A DNA stretch of 64,000 bases, taken from Enoplolaimus lenunculus. Taxonomy: Eukaryota; Nematoda; Enoplea; Enoplida; Thoracostomopsidae. The notes under the pieces are model-generated. The model was not told the DNA's origin and did no database searches. It was given only the letters and a program-made list of their open reading frames with translations. The stretch spans positions 1 through 64,000 of the forward strand of contig JASANG010000050.1 of assembly GCA_030248215.1 (NCBI GenBank). The letters run 5' to 3'. A program made the position numbers and the translations under genes. Each line of letters opens with the position of its first letter. Position 1 is the first letter of the stretch. Below, piece after piece: positions 1 to 11,907 of the stretch.

Positions 1-1568
1 CTAATTGTCCACTTAACATGTTTCGCATATATACGTACTAAACAATAGTATTTTCGTTAAATAAATAGCTTAACGTATATGGTTGAGATAACTTATGTAG
101 CACATAAAAAATTGGATTGTTACAATCTACGATTCTGTAGAACACCTTGCGACAAGATTTGAATCCAAATACGAAGGCGAAACTTTGCGCTTCCGATTCT
201 TATGAAAACGTTTACGTTTAATACTTCGACAATTTTTTCTTTAAATATAGCGCATGAACACCGGTTGCCATGATCTTGAATGACATACGTTTGTATATAA
301 AAACCACCAAAACAGAATGGTAGAAATAATAGACTTTTCATAGAAACACGAGAGACGTGAACACTTTTGGAAGAAACATATAATAGTGACACTACCGTGT
401 CCCTATGATACGTATATATGTATATATGTCTATATGTATATATGTATATTTATGTATATTATATTCCGATTCCGGCCCTGGCATTTATTCACCTTCCGGT
501 TCAGGTTCTGATTCCGGTAAATTCTTACCGCAATTAAAAATTCCGGTAATAAAATTTAGTTGGAGGAAATTAAGGTATCTTACTAAAAATGACGATAAAA
601 ATTAAATAGATTTTATTAGTGTAGTATGCAAAGCTTGACAATCGCCGAAAATAAAATATCGAAGGTAGATTTCGCTTCCGTGGATTATGATAGTCTAAAA
701 TACAGCAGATAAAGTGAATACCTATTTCCAACTAGGGTTATAACACCAATAGTATTGCAAAAACGAAAATTAAAATGAATTTTCGGAGGCATGTATTTTT
801 CATTTTCCGGTCAGGGTTCGGTTCCGCTAATTTTTTCAAATTCAACGGAAATTTTCATAGATTTCGACTAACTAATACCAAAAGTGGATACTGGTTTCAA
901 CAAGACTGCACAACTGGGTACATTCTGTGTCCGAAAGAATGTACCCGGCAGGCGTTGCATTTTCCCCTTACTCCCCTCGTTTAGGTTATATTCTTGATTC
1001 AAGTTTAGCCGAGTTCTGTGTGCAGTTGACCCCCCCTAAATACGGGGGGATGGGTATGGCAAAACGCATCGCGCGGTGGTACTTTTTATGCCATGCTTAT
1101 TTTTGAAAGCTGCAGTTTTATCATGGACTCTTGATAATACGTAGAATCCACGCTATAAATGAGCGTAACCGACACACGAAGATGTGATCGATTATGCTTT
1201 TCAGATTAAAATCTAGCAGAAAACCGGCATATATCAAGGTTCCAACAGGAACTAAGTTTTGCCGGAACAGGAACAGATTTTTGAATTTTTTGCAGGAGCC
1301 TTAATAGGAACCGGAATTTGAAATAATTTTCATCACTGAATTAGGGACTGTTGAACTTTTTGTTAGAAAGCCAGCCACAAAATTTCTTAAGCGAACTTTG
1401 AGTCATTTTATCATCAAGTTTTGCGAAACCACATTTTAAACCGAACAGTTTATGAACAAAGTTGAAGTAATTGAAAAAAACACTCATTTCGACATAACAG
1501 TATTTTTCAAAAACAATGGCTGGGTTTTCGAAATCTTACATAAGTATTTACTTAAGTTATGTTTAAGT
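1..1568. other. Gene-free stretch with a degraded CCGG-type element
   Basis: No coding pattern seen. A TATATG microsatellite lies at ~409-460. 461-850 resembles a decayed copy of the CAGGGTGCAACCGG element, with the same internal words as the copy at 29908-30366. A short C-run/G-run hairpin lies at ~1029-1052. Confidence 0.5.
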
Positions 1569-1950
1569 CAGGGTGCAACCGGAATTACAATTTACCGGAA
1601 CCGCCGGAATTTGAAAATTTTACCGGAACCGGAAAGTCAAAAACGCATTTCACCAAAAATTCCATTTTAATCTTATTTTCTGCTCTATTATTTGTACAAT
1701 AACCTTACACGAACATAGGTATTTATTTTATTTGTTGTATTTTAGATTTTCATCATCGATTGAAGTGAAATCCACCATCAGTGGCTTATATTCGGAGTAC
1801 AAGTGGCTTTCAAAAGAGATTCTTAAAAATTAGCAAAGTTAAGAAAACGGCCATATTATAACACCGGAATTTTTAAATCCGGTCAAAATTTACCGGAACC
1901 GGAACCGGAAGGTAAAAAAATGCCGGAACCGGAATTCCGGTTGCACCCTG
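1569..1950. mobile_element. CCGG-type hAT-like MITE with intact 8-bp TSD
   Basis: Ends CAGGGTGCAACCGGAATT and AATTCCGGTTGCACCCTG are inverted repeats and are flanked by GTTTAAGT on both sides (1561-1568 and 1951-1958). 8-bp duplications with CAG-type ends are typical of the hAT superfamily. No transposase; non-autonomous. Confidence 0.85.
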
Positions 1951-1989
1951 GTTTAAGTATATAATAACTTAAATACTCGACTTAAGTAA

Positions 1990-3150
1990 ATATTTAACTT
2001 TTTGAACAAAAACAAATAAGTACCAAAAATGAACCAGTGTGATAACCAAGAAACCTTAATTTTGCTTTATATTAAGAGACACGATCAGTCTACCATCTCA
2101 GTTACACCAAGGTTAAAATACCTAAACTGATAGGCTGCTGCAACACCGAGTGACATCTGATGATCCGGTTCTGGTGACAAACGTAGTACGTATTATGACA
2201 TCTGACCACGCCATAAAAGACCCGACACTGACGTATTTACCTTGGGTAACTGGCGAAGTTAAAATAACATCAAGTATCTACGTACTTTACAAATAATCAC
2301 ACGTGTTACAATATCAACCTGAACATTCAAATACACTACATATTATATATATCGTGATAAAATCTATTAATTGCTTTCGCCGTACGATGTGCTGGAACTA
2401 AACATGCAACTGACCTTCTCTTATTTCAAAACTCAATCCCCAATAAAGAGTTTATACATAATATTTTACAAAAATTGGCTGTGTGCGCTTTCGCAGAGAC
2501 ATACCAGACATTGAAGTACGCATATACATGTCTCGAACAACAAAATACAAACACAGCCATTGTGTTCTTTATTCTATAATACCTTGTCAAGATGACAATA
2601 AGAACTAGAGCAACCAAACAAGTAATGAATTATATATACACATGTAATAATCAACAAAAAACAGCTAAACTACTTACCTTCAAAAGATCAAAACTAAGGA
2701 ATCAAAACAGGAGATTATATACAACAAACGAGTAACATTAACAAAATAATGCGAGCAGCAAAATGAGCTGAATACGATATGCTGGTTATAATTATGTATG
2801 AGATACAAATAGGTGAGATAATATAAATGTTTTTGGAATAAAGCAATATATGTACACTGGCAGATCTAAAATTACATATATAGGTATACATAAAATTGCA
2901 GCGTTTTACATTCTAATGATAAAATAAATTAACGTGAATTTCACTCCTGGTAAAATCCATCAGAATATGATCTCATTTATTTACGTAACGAAACGACAAA
3001 ACATTTGGAAACGTTTCTAACAACACAATGGTTAACAGAAATTTCAAATGACAATACTGCTAAAATTGCTTCAACATTTGCAGTGTAAAGCATGTAAGAC
3101 TGCATTTAACTGCTTAGCAAAAACCTCAAAGTGTCCGACCGATGCAACTT
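1990..3150. other. Unassigned AT-rich sequence
   Basis: No repeat family from this window and no coding pattern seen. Confidence 0.4.
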
Positions 3151-3327
3151 AGGATGGCGCTACACTTATCGTGCGGCGCCAGACGGCACCGCAAATTAAA
3201 ATTAACTAAATTTTAGTTTACAAATTGATGTTGTGCCATGCTTCAATAAACGTGCGTTGCGGTATGATGCCGGGCGGCAATGAAGTGACGGACGGCGCCG
3301 AACGTCATGAAAAATATAGCGCCACGT
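3151..3327. mobile_element. GTGGCGC-type MITE
   Basis: Ends AGGATGGCGCTACACTT and ATATAGCGCCACGT are inverted repeats. The interior is GC-rich with GTGCGGCGCC and GGACGGCGCC words shared with copies at 17522, 19064, 21815, 23157, 23877, 34575 and 45607. Confidence 0.7.
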
Positions 3328-3624
3328 AAAACTGGTGTGAGGGCTAACCCTCGAGATTGCACAATCAATCGGAATCGGAATTTTGAAAATCTTAATTTTA
3401 ATCCTACTTGTTGTGACACGTTGCATAAAAATTCTGTATGATATATTTATTAAGTTGCTTTCGATGAATTAGCTTATGAAAAATTGATTGTTGTTTAGCT
3501 TTACAGAACCAGAAATCATAGCCGATTTGTTTATACTACGTTTTTGAAAAGTGTTGCTAGCCAACAGACACCATAAGTCAATACTATATTTGTCAATACA
3601 AAATATCCGTAGTCACAAAATTTC

Positions 3625-4130
3625 TCGTTTCGATTCTAATTCCAAATACAATTCCGATATAAATTTACTGTTCCGATTCCGATTGAAATATAATTCAGTT
3701 ACGCTTTGCACCCTGGTACACATCCGCGTTTTGAACACTCTATCCAGTCGAAAACAGGACTGGCCGTTAAGGAATGACCTTGGCAAAAGTTGTGGCACGT
3801 AAGCACAAAGCAGTCACATATGCTTGTTCGTTAAATGCGCATTGAATATATGCATTGCACTGTTGAATGCAATTGTAGAAGCGGGTTGCCTGGTGCAGCG
3901 GTAGGTTCGACCCACCCCTGAATACATGCATTCCAGCTTGCATGTCACGGTTCAGTCCGACCCCCCTGTCTGCCTGCATTTACACCTGCATAGCAAAATT
4001 CAACCGGATATCCGGCTGCGGCAAAAAACGACAATCGTCTCCGGCATCAAACCTACCGGATTTATTTGAGCTCATCAAAAATTGAATTGCACAGTTCATT
4101 TTTAATGATCATCGTGCTACTCATTCACTT
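3625..4130. other. Decayed CCGG-element pieces and a tRNA-like fragment
   Basis: Ends matching TTTGCACCCTGG (3710-3718) and CAACCGGATATCCGG (4011-4025). Between them TGGTGCAGCGG (A-box-like) and GGTTCGACCC (B-box-like) occur at ~3889-3912, suggesting a tRNA-derived fragment. Confidence 0.35.
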
Positions 4131-4659
4131 GTTTTTGTATCTTTGTCCTTTAAAGCAATTTCCCACTTAATGATACATAAAAATAACCACTTATCTTCAG
4201 GCTCACTACTGTATCGTTCCCATTTCGTTTCATGTGAAACATTCAACTGGCGATTTTCAATCTCGAGTTTTTACAAAATCTGTGTTCGAACAAAGTTCAA
4301 TGACCGTACACTAGCTATGTGTTTACGACTTCATGTAAGATAAAATTTTTCACACTATAATTACCTTCAAACATATTTGAACCACACTATAATTACCTTA
4401 AAACATATTTGAACATATCTTATACAATAAGGTTAGAGCCTTGTCGTTCCTTTATAGCGAAACTTTAAGCACAGTTCTTAAACAAAATTTTGATTATTTA
4501 CATTTATGTTAAATGCTTTGTAAAGAAACTAATCTAAACAGTAACTAAACTAATTTCAGCAGCAGTAAAACGAATGGTACTATAAAGAAAACAAAACACC
4601 GGTGCCGACCTGAGTATAACCGGATAGCAATTTGCGTTTCCGTTGATAATCGGGGTCTT

Positions 4660-4700
4660 TGGGCCCATGTACAGAACAGGGCCGGAACAGTGGTTTTCCT
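4660..4700. mobile_element. Solo end of a TTAGGC-type hAT-like element
   Basis: GGGCCCATGTACAGAACAGG matches the terminal repeat of the complete copies, but the interior and second end are missing. Confidence 0.5.
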
Positions 4701-5462
4701 AAAATCGGTTTTCTGTTTCCCTTTCCGTTATTTTTACTCTCCGTTTTACCCGCAAGAGCGAGTGCGGAGGCCTGGAGCTGACAGACCTGAATCGCTTTAC
4801 AGTCTCTTAGTTTGCGGGAGGCTCAGGGTAGGGGCAGCCCACGGAATTGATAACGAATAGCACGTGAGAAATCAACCAGGCTTTGAATTTTTCCTTTCTC
4901 CATATCAGCACCAAGTGACGGCTGAGATTTATATATCCGTACGAAAGCCGGAAAACGTGGAAATTGGAATTTTCCACTTTTCCCATTTCCAAGCAACCCC
5001 CATCCATGCTTCAGTTTTTTCCTACCGAATCAGAAACAGTATGCCGCACCTTTTTCTAAAAACTATGCTTGTCCCATACAAATCAGCGGAAAACCTAGGC
5101 TTAAAACAGGCAAACCGGAGTCTGCGCTTCAACAATTTTTCACCGTGAAAATAGGAAACCCGTGTGCTGTATATTAACCTAAATTTGTAATTCTTATTGT
5201 CCGTGCCCACCAACTTATGTCAGTCCCACGTTACCATTGGTTTGGATTGCACACAAAATATCCAGTCGTTTGTTAAAAGCTCTATAATGTTCATTAAACG
5301 GTAACTGGACAAGCTATACCGTCCGCTGTAGTATGCATAGCTGGTACTGGACTCCAGTCAAAGAAACTATGTCCGGACACCTAAATAAAAGACGTTCGGA
5401 CGCAAACATAAGATATTTGACATATGCGAAAAAACAGAAACCTGTCAGTAATGCGTGTTTTT

Positions 5463-5730
5463 TCAGTGTTTTTGGCGGGAAAACTCAAATTTTGGCGGGA
5501 AAAATAACTTTTGCCGGTGAAAATTAATTTTTAGGTATAAAAGCTCAAATTGTGGTGGTAAATTTTAGATTTAGTCCCAAAACTAATTTTTTTGCGTGAA
5601 AATTCAAATTTTGACGTGAAATTCAAATCTTGACAGAAGTTCGAATTTTGGCGGGAAAATTCCAATTTTGGCGGGAAAGTTCAAACTATGGAAGGAAAAT
5701 TCAAATTTTGGCGGGAAATTTTTTAATATA
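5463..5730. repeat. Degenerate ~20-bp tandem array of TTTTGGCGGGAAA
   Basis: At least five perfect TTTTGGCGGGAAA words plus decayed copies (TTGACGTGAAA, TTGCCGGTGAAA), spaced by AATTC. The core equals the E2F/DP consensus TTTSGCGGGAAA. Confidence 0.85.
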
Positions 5731-6829
5731 GCTCTTACTTTTGGAATGCGGACATTATATTTCAAAATGAAAACTATGTTACGTGCGAAAATATTTTGAA
5801 AATCTGTTTAAATATTTTTTTGAAATTTGAATAAAAATTAGCCTTCTATTTTTACCATACATGAAAGTGAAACATGTTACAAAGTCAATCTTTCGCAATT
5901 TCAGTTTTTTTTTCACAATTTCAAAATGAGAAAACTTTTATTCATATGCCAAAGATATATTAAGTATTTTCAGAAGAAACCCGTTGCGAATAGCGTGTTC
6001 TACAATCGAATTGATTTGGCCAAATTAATTTTATTTTATTAGTTTCAAATTTGGAATTTTTCGAAAATTAAGAAGCTGACTTTTGCTACGCTGTAAAAGC
6101 CAAGCTAAATAAATAGTAAACACCTTCAAAGTTAAAAATCTTCTTCAATTGCGTTTCTTAACATTTGCCAGCCCGCCCCCCGTCAAAAAATTTTTGGATC
6201 CGCCTCTGTTGCCGTAAATCAATGATTACAACCGGCCCATTTTTAGACCTGTGGTTCCGCCGAGACCCCCACATTTTTAAGTTAAAAAACATTGTAAAAA
6301 ACCCCATATGACGTAAAAACGCAAAAAACACCGATTTATCTCACGTCTCTTACAGCAGATCAAATGAAGCGTAACATTTTACTTAATATCTTTTATGCTA
6401 ATAATACGTTTGTATTAAAGCGGTGACCTTGAACTAATTTTTGTTAATAAATATTAATAATTAAAAGTATATATATAATATTTCAAATTTTCGGTAAACT
6501 TTGTCTCAAAAGTTAAGTATTATGCTAATCGCTTACGTTTTTATCACCAAATTAATCAGGCTTTTTTGATTGATTCGTTTTTAGCGAACATTTTTAGGTG
6601 TAATTTTACCATGATTGTATTTGTAACTAAGTTATTTCATATTGGTGTTTAAGCTTCATGCCCATATATATGTTTATAAACGTTGAGCTTTGATCTTTCT
6701 CATTCTTACATAGAGTATACTGTGAGCAACTCAGAGCTAACTAAATCCACAATGTGTAGTGTTTAACAATTACTACTACTACTACACCTTTTAATTAAGA
6801 ACTCCGAAGATGATAGTGAGAAAATGGAA

Positions 6830-7345
6830 GATAAAAATGAAGAAACTGAACAGAAACTCAAGTTGTAATTGAGAAAACTGAAGATGGAATTGAAGAACCT
6901 AATTTTTAAGTGAGAAAAACGATGACGTAATTGAGAATCTCATAGTTTGTAATTGAGAAAACCGAGCACGTAAATTAAAAAAAAATTGCGGAAGACGACT
7001 TATGATTGAGAAAACCAAAGATGGAATTGAGAAACCTAATTTTTAAGTGAGAAAAACGATGACGTAATTGAGAATCTCATAGTTTGTAATTGAGAAAACC
7101 GAGCCCGTAAATTAAAAAAATTGCGGAAGACGACTTATGATTGAGAAAACCAAAGATGGAATTGAGAAACCCAATTTTTAAGTGAGAAAAACGATGACGT
7201 AATTGAGAATCTCATAGTTTGTAATTGAGAAAACCGAGCACGTAAATTAAAAAAATTTGCGGAAGACGACTTATGATTGAGAAAACCAAAGATGGAATTG
7301 AGAAACCCAATTTTTAATTAAGAAAATCGAAGATGTAAAATTGCA
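6830..7345. repeat. Tandem satellite, period ~136 bp, about 3.5 copies
   Basis: The word CATAGTTTGTAATTGAGAAA recurs at ~6941, 7078 and 7214, and every other part of the unit repeats in step. Rich in AATTGAGAAAA. Confidence 0.9.
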
Positions 7346-7565
7346 ACCTAAAACTAAATACGAGATATTCAGAACGATTCGAATAGGAATGTGAAAAATA
7401 TGAGTAGCAAAAAGATAGCATTAGAATATATATAATTAAAAATACACAATTGATTTTTAAAATGTGCACGCTATGTACTTCAACTCGTCTTTCATTTGCT
7501 CAACTCGTAATCCGCGTAAGTAGGCTACTTCGGAAATGATATAAAACACGGAATAATGTAATACA

Positions 7566-7773
7566 CACTGCAAAAAACGGTGAGTCAGATTGACTCTCTC
7601 CGAAATAAGCTCTACTGGACTACACAAAATGAGTCAATTTCGACTCCACCAGAGTCAAATTTGACTCACTTCATCGCGTGTTGGACTCTGGCGGAGTCGA
7701 ATTTGACTCAGTTTGTGTAGTCCCGTAGAGCCTATTTCGGAGAGAGTCAATTTGACTCACCATTTTTTGCAGT
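7566..7773. mobile_element. TGACTC-type MITE
   Basis: Long inverted repeats: CACTGCAAAAAACGGTGAGTC at the left and its near complement ending TTTTTTGCAGT at the right. A second inner inverted pair is built on GAGTCAAATTTGACTC. About 208 bp. Confidence 0.85.
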
Positions 7774-7901
7774 ACAGGAAAGTTCCTAACTAATTCATTT
7801 CCGATTAAGTACCCTCTGTTATACCTACCGCACGATAGTATTTCGAGTTCCGCTGCAGGAGCGTATAGGCACATATTTGGTTTTCTCAAAACCTTTCGCT
7901 A

Positions 7902-8097
7902 CACTGCAAAAAACGATGAGTCAAAATGACTCGCTCCGAAATAGGCTCTACGAGACTACACAAACTGAGTGAAATTAAACTCCGCCACAGTCAAACGTGC
8001 GACTTAGGGAGTTGAATTTTGACTCTGACGGAGTCGAATTTGACTCACAGTTTGTGCGTAGTCCCGTCGAGCCTATTTCGGAGAGAGTCAATTTGAG
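7902..8097. mobile_element. TGACTC-type MITE, right end missing
   Basis: Left end TA|CACTGCAAAAAACGATGAG is intact. The right side stops at TCAATTTGAGTAAG, where another repeat begins. Confidence 0.8.
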
Positions 8098-8310
8098 TAA
8101 GTTTCGAACTCAACTTTATATTGCCCTGAAGTCATTTATGCACTATAATCAGGAATAATTGACATTTATGGACTGTAATTAGGGTTTAGGCACTCTATCT
8201 GCATATGGACTCTTATTAGGAATACAACCTCCTATTGATTGGGACTCAAATACACCCGCTTATTACCCCCTCACTTATTCGGGTCACTACAGTAGTTAAT
8301 CAACTCATAG
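8098..8310. repeat. Interspersed repeat with inverted copy at 52590-53010
   Basis: GTTTCGAACTCAACTTTA, CATTTATGGACTGTAATTAG and GGGTCACTACAGTAG words reappear near 52.6-53.0 kb, partly as complement. Confidence 0.6.
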
Positions 8311-8506
8311 AATTTACAGTGAGAGATAAAAATATAAATAATTGTTTTAGCTTTATTTCTATTACATTTTTGTTTTTTATTATGCTGCCATATTTAATAG
8401 AACAAGTAACTCTCAGATATGCTAATCCGTATTTCCATCAAATCAAGAACACTTTTGTTACCACTTTTATCGTTGTGTTTTTAATCATTCAGGTAAAACC
8501 GGTAAT

Positions 8507-8872
8507 ACAAGTGAGTTGATTTTAACTCAGAATGAGTTGAATCCACTCAGAAGGCTGAGCTCTGAATTAGGTCTTTCAGAACTCAAAACTCTAGGTTTAG
8601 ACTCCGAACATTACGCTTAAGTAGGCTTAGATTCTGTTTACTAAAAGGTTTACAAGCATTTGTCTAAAAGCTTTTGCTTAAGCCTTTTCGTAAGCCTAAA
8701 CTTAAACTTAAGCCTAAGTTGAAACCGTATGATGAGCTAAAACTGTGTACGGCGTACCAGAGTCCAGTCTCAAAAACTTTTATTTTAAATCTGAAATTTG
8801 AATTCGGAAAATCCTATTAATCAGACTGAGCGATTCAACTCATTTTTGTATTAAAATCAACTCATTGAAGTT
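8507..8872. mobile_element. CACTGTAAATT-type MITE, decayed and interrupted
   Basis: GTGAGTTGATTTTAACTCAG at the left and AAATCAACTCATTGAAG at the right match the family ends. The middle contains foreign CTTAAGCCTAAG-rich sequence. Confidence 0.5.
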
Positions 8873-8874
8873 TT

Positions 8875-9122
8875 GGCCAATGTAAAGAACAGGGTCGGAA
8901 CATTATTATAATCATATTCCTAAGCCTTAGCGAAGCTTAAGCCTTAATCTAAGCGTGAGAATGAGCATATTTTTAAGCCTAAGCCTAAGCCAAAGCGTAA
9001 GAATGAGCATATTCCTAAGCCTAAGCCTCAGCTTAAGCCAGTAGCTAAGCAAAAAAGTTAGTCGAAAACTTAAGCTTACTCTATTCTAGTCCCAAAAAAA
9101 CTCTCTGCCCGTGATCTTTATG
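8875..9122. mobile_element. TTAGGC-type hAT-like MITE
   Basis: Starts GGCCAATGTAAAGAACAGGG, carries GCCTAAG (complement of TTAGGC) repeats and the AGCAAAAAAGTTAGTC core. The right end is decayed. Confidence 0.75.
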
Positions 9123-9384
9123 TCGCTCACACGTTACCATAGGTGCACTCGGCACACGAAATGTCCTTTCCCAAAGAAATTCACTAGCTTGTCCGGTTTA
9201 TGTTTTGTCGAAACCCTTCATTTTCCAACAGTATCACCGCCATTCGCGGACATCATAGAGTTTCACGGAAACTCTATCCGAACAAGACTGTTTTGCAGTG
9301 ACACTGTCTAGGACATTGAATTGAAATGTTTGAAAAACAGTGTAGTGGACAATATTTTTATATGATCGACAAATAGGGACACCT

Positions 9385-9535
9385 TAGCGGGGAAATTCGA
9401 ATTTTGGCGGGAAAATTCAAAATTTGGCGGGAAATTCAAATTTTGGCGGAAAAATTCAAATTTTGGCGGGAAAATTCAAATTTTGGCGCGAAATTCAAAT
9501 TTTGGCGCGAAATTCAAATTTTGGCGGGAAATGTT
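9385..9535. repeat. 20-bp tandem array of TTTTGGCGSGAAA (E2F-site-like)
   Basis: Seven units of ATTCAAATTTTGGCGGGAAA in a row, two carrying the palindromic TTTGGCGCGAAA form. Same repeat as 5463-5730 but better preserved. Confidence 0.9.
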
Positions 9536-9825
9536 AGCGAACTTGCAAAAAGCAACAAAATTACGCTGTAAATTAATTACCTTATTTGGCGCTTTCCGGC
9601 GACACCTTTTAGACTGTAACGACAAAGTCCGACAATTCACGTAACTCTATATTTAATATTAACATATGCGCAAACAGTATACAAAATGTCCGTCAATGCA
9701 ATAAATGAAATAAAATCCTGATTACGCATCTGATTTGACAAGCAATTCGATAATATTTGCCGTTTATCCGGCCACAAATATTTAAGATTCTATAAAAAAA
9801 TCATTTTTGTTTTAATATTTTATAG

Positions 9826-10089
9826 AGCGTAATGTTATGTACTGCGTACACTGAAGAAGAAAAACAACATATTCGTATACAAATCCTTTCTGAAGAAGGT
9901 TTGCTGCCTAACGTTTATCCGGATAAAACGCCAACAGCTGGCAAACTCAGTCTGCCGACATGCGTTGACTGTCAGTATACGGAATGGTCCAAATGGGATC
10001 ATTGCAATTCGACATTAAAATGTAATCCATATACTTTTAGTTGTGTAAAAGCTGGAACTCCCACGATACGTAATTTTTGCACCAAGTAA
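9826..10089 (+). CDS. Cys-rich terminal exon with thrombospondin-1-like segment (partial gene)
   Basis: Preceded by TTTTATAG, an acceptor-like site whose TAG closes the frame upstream, and open for 87 codons to TAA. Encodes CVDCQYTEWSKWDHCNS with the W-x-x-W-x-x-C core of TSP1 repeats, followed by three more Cys and a C-terminal FCTK. Probably the last exon of a secreted or extracellular protein. No upstream exon was found in the window, although more could lie in the 9-kb repeat-rich stretch before it. The TSP1 match is short, so the family call is tentative. A MITE begins 22 bp after the stop. Confidence 0.5.
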   Translation, partial: SVMLCTAYTEEEKQHIRIQILSEEGLLPNVYPDKTPTAGKLSLPTCVDCQYTEWSKWDHCNSTLKCNPYTFSCVKAGTPTIRNFCTK

Positions 10090-10110
10090 ATATAATTTCG
10101 GTGTTTTTAT

Positions 10111-10672
10111 ACGGGGTTCACTTTCTAACTGGGACAGCGTGGAACATGTTTTTTCCCTATTACAACAGCGGTAGCATTTTGTCTGCACATTGATCGACTA
10201 TCAAATTCAAAAAATTTCAATTTTCTGTATTTCTGTGTCATTCACTGTTTATACTGCAATATCATATGATATTCGAAATATAGTCCGTCAGTATCATATG
10301 ACATGTCTGAAAATGTCTGCAAGGTTGTGAAAATTCTCAGTTTGAATTTTAGACAAAACTGTTGCCAGAAACAGAAAAATAAAAGGTAGCTTTGTGTTTG
10401 AAATCACTTAAAGCTATACATTTATGAAATTGTCCTGCGTAATATCATGTGATAGTCGGTAGAATTTCCGAATATCAAATGATTTTCACATAAATGTCCC
10501 GTGGAATCATGTGACATATGGCTGTTTGTATACAATGATTACTGGAGATCAAGGATTTGTAATGCCAATATCATATGACATTCACATTTTTTCTACACAG
10601 CATTTTATGTTGACGTCGAATCAACATGTACAAAACGTGTTCCGGGCTGTCTCAGTTTAACGTGGACTCCGC
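10111..10672. mobile_element. MITE-like element rich in ATATCATATGAT, copy 1
   Basis: ~41-bp imperfect terminal inverted repeats: GGTTCACTTTCTAACTGGGA at the left against the complement of CAGTTTAACGTGGACTCC at the right. The interior holds at least six near-palindromic ATATCATATGAY words. Confidence 0.7.
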
Positions 10673-10794
10673 ATTAGTTTGATATCAAACGCCTAAACAA
10701 CGCTAAAAATTCAAAACAAGAAACCCATCGGGTAGGTCTATAGCTTTCTATGCCATTTTAGATGTGGCGCACGCAGACACCCGTTTTCAACCGT

Positions 10795-10996
10795 GGCCAA
10801 TGAATATACATAGACCAGGGCCTAACAATAAGCATATTCGTAAGCATAAACCTAATAAGCCTATTCTCAAGCCTAAAAGCCTAAGGATAAGCCTATACCT
10901 AACCCTTAGCCTAAGCAAAAAATAGTCTAAAGCTTAATGTTACTCTATTGCAGTTGTGCGGAAACCTGGCCCGATCCTGATTTTTATTCCTGGGCT
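10795..10996. mobile_element. TTAGGC-type hAT-like MITE
   Basis: GGCCAATG left end, TAAGCCTAAACCTAATAAGC interior, decayed right end CCCGATCCTG...CTGGGCTGG. Confidence 0.65.
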
Positions 10997-11130
10997 GGCA
11001 ACGGTTTTGAGCCCCGTTTGTGACTTTATTTTTTTCAATTTTCAACTTCAGTCAAATTTAACTTATCCTACAGAATGGTAAAATTATTGTTTAAATTTTA
11101 TTGGATACGCCACCGGTTCAACGCTTTTAC

Positions 11131-11907
11131 GCGGGATTCACATAACTGGTGCAGTCGGGTCACGTTTTGTTACATGTTGATTCAACATCAACGCAAATTT
11201 CTGCAACCATCATATGATACAGACAGATGAAAGTCGAATATCACGATATCGCTATACAAAGCGCGGGCACCACATGTTATCTCAAGAACAGGTGTTCGTA
11301 CATCACGAAACACTATCAGACAAATTGGCGAAATCATATGATATTCTAAATTAACGGCATATAAATATCATATTCAGCAAAACGGATTTGGAGTATGATA
11401 TTTTACTTTACAGTTTAAGTGCATCATACGATATTTCATCATATAGTTTAAAACGTATCATAAGGCAATCCGTCATTTACATTGTTTCGTAAAATCGTGT
11501 AATGACGTCATCTTTTCTCGAACATCCCAAACCCCCCCAAAACTCGAGAAAAAACCAAAAAAAAAAAAAACCGCCCGCTCTCTCCACTCCCCCCCCCCCT
11601 GCGCTTTCCTTTCTGCTCCTTGTCCTCTTCCCTCTCTCTTTAATTTCTTTTCTCTCCTATCCTTTTTTAATAAAAAAAACCCCCCCCCTTGTGCGCGGCC
11701 CAACAGTATAGCATATATACTAACGGCACATGTCTGTTAGTATCATATGAAATAAACAAAACGTGACCGATACATGATAGTAGCACACACACAACAAATG
11801 TTTTTGGAATATTGTATATTGGGTTACATCGCAGACAAAATGTTACCCAATACGTTGAATGAGGCGAAACGTGATCCGAAGCTGCCCCATTTATAAGGTG
11901 AATCCCA
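11131..11907. mobile_element. ATATCATATGAT-rich element, copy 2, with an internal odd-composition block
   Basis: Left end GCGGGATTCACATAACTGG pairs with the right end CCATTTATAAGGTGAATCCC; TCACGTTTTG/GAAACGTGA also pair. It holds four ATCATATGAT-like words plus a homopolymer-rich block at 11525-11703. Confidence 0.65.

Noticed and set aside
5463-5730. Coding minisatellite
   Set aside because: Frames are short and interrupted; the conserved unit is at DNA level.
6830-7345. CRISPR array
   Set aside because: Eukaryotic context; the repeats are contiguous ~136-bp units without unique spacers.
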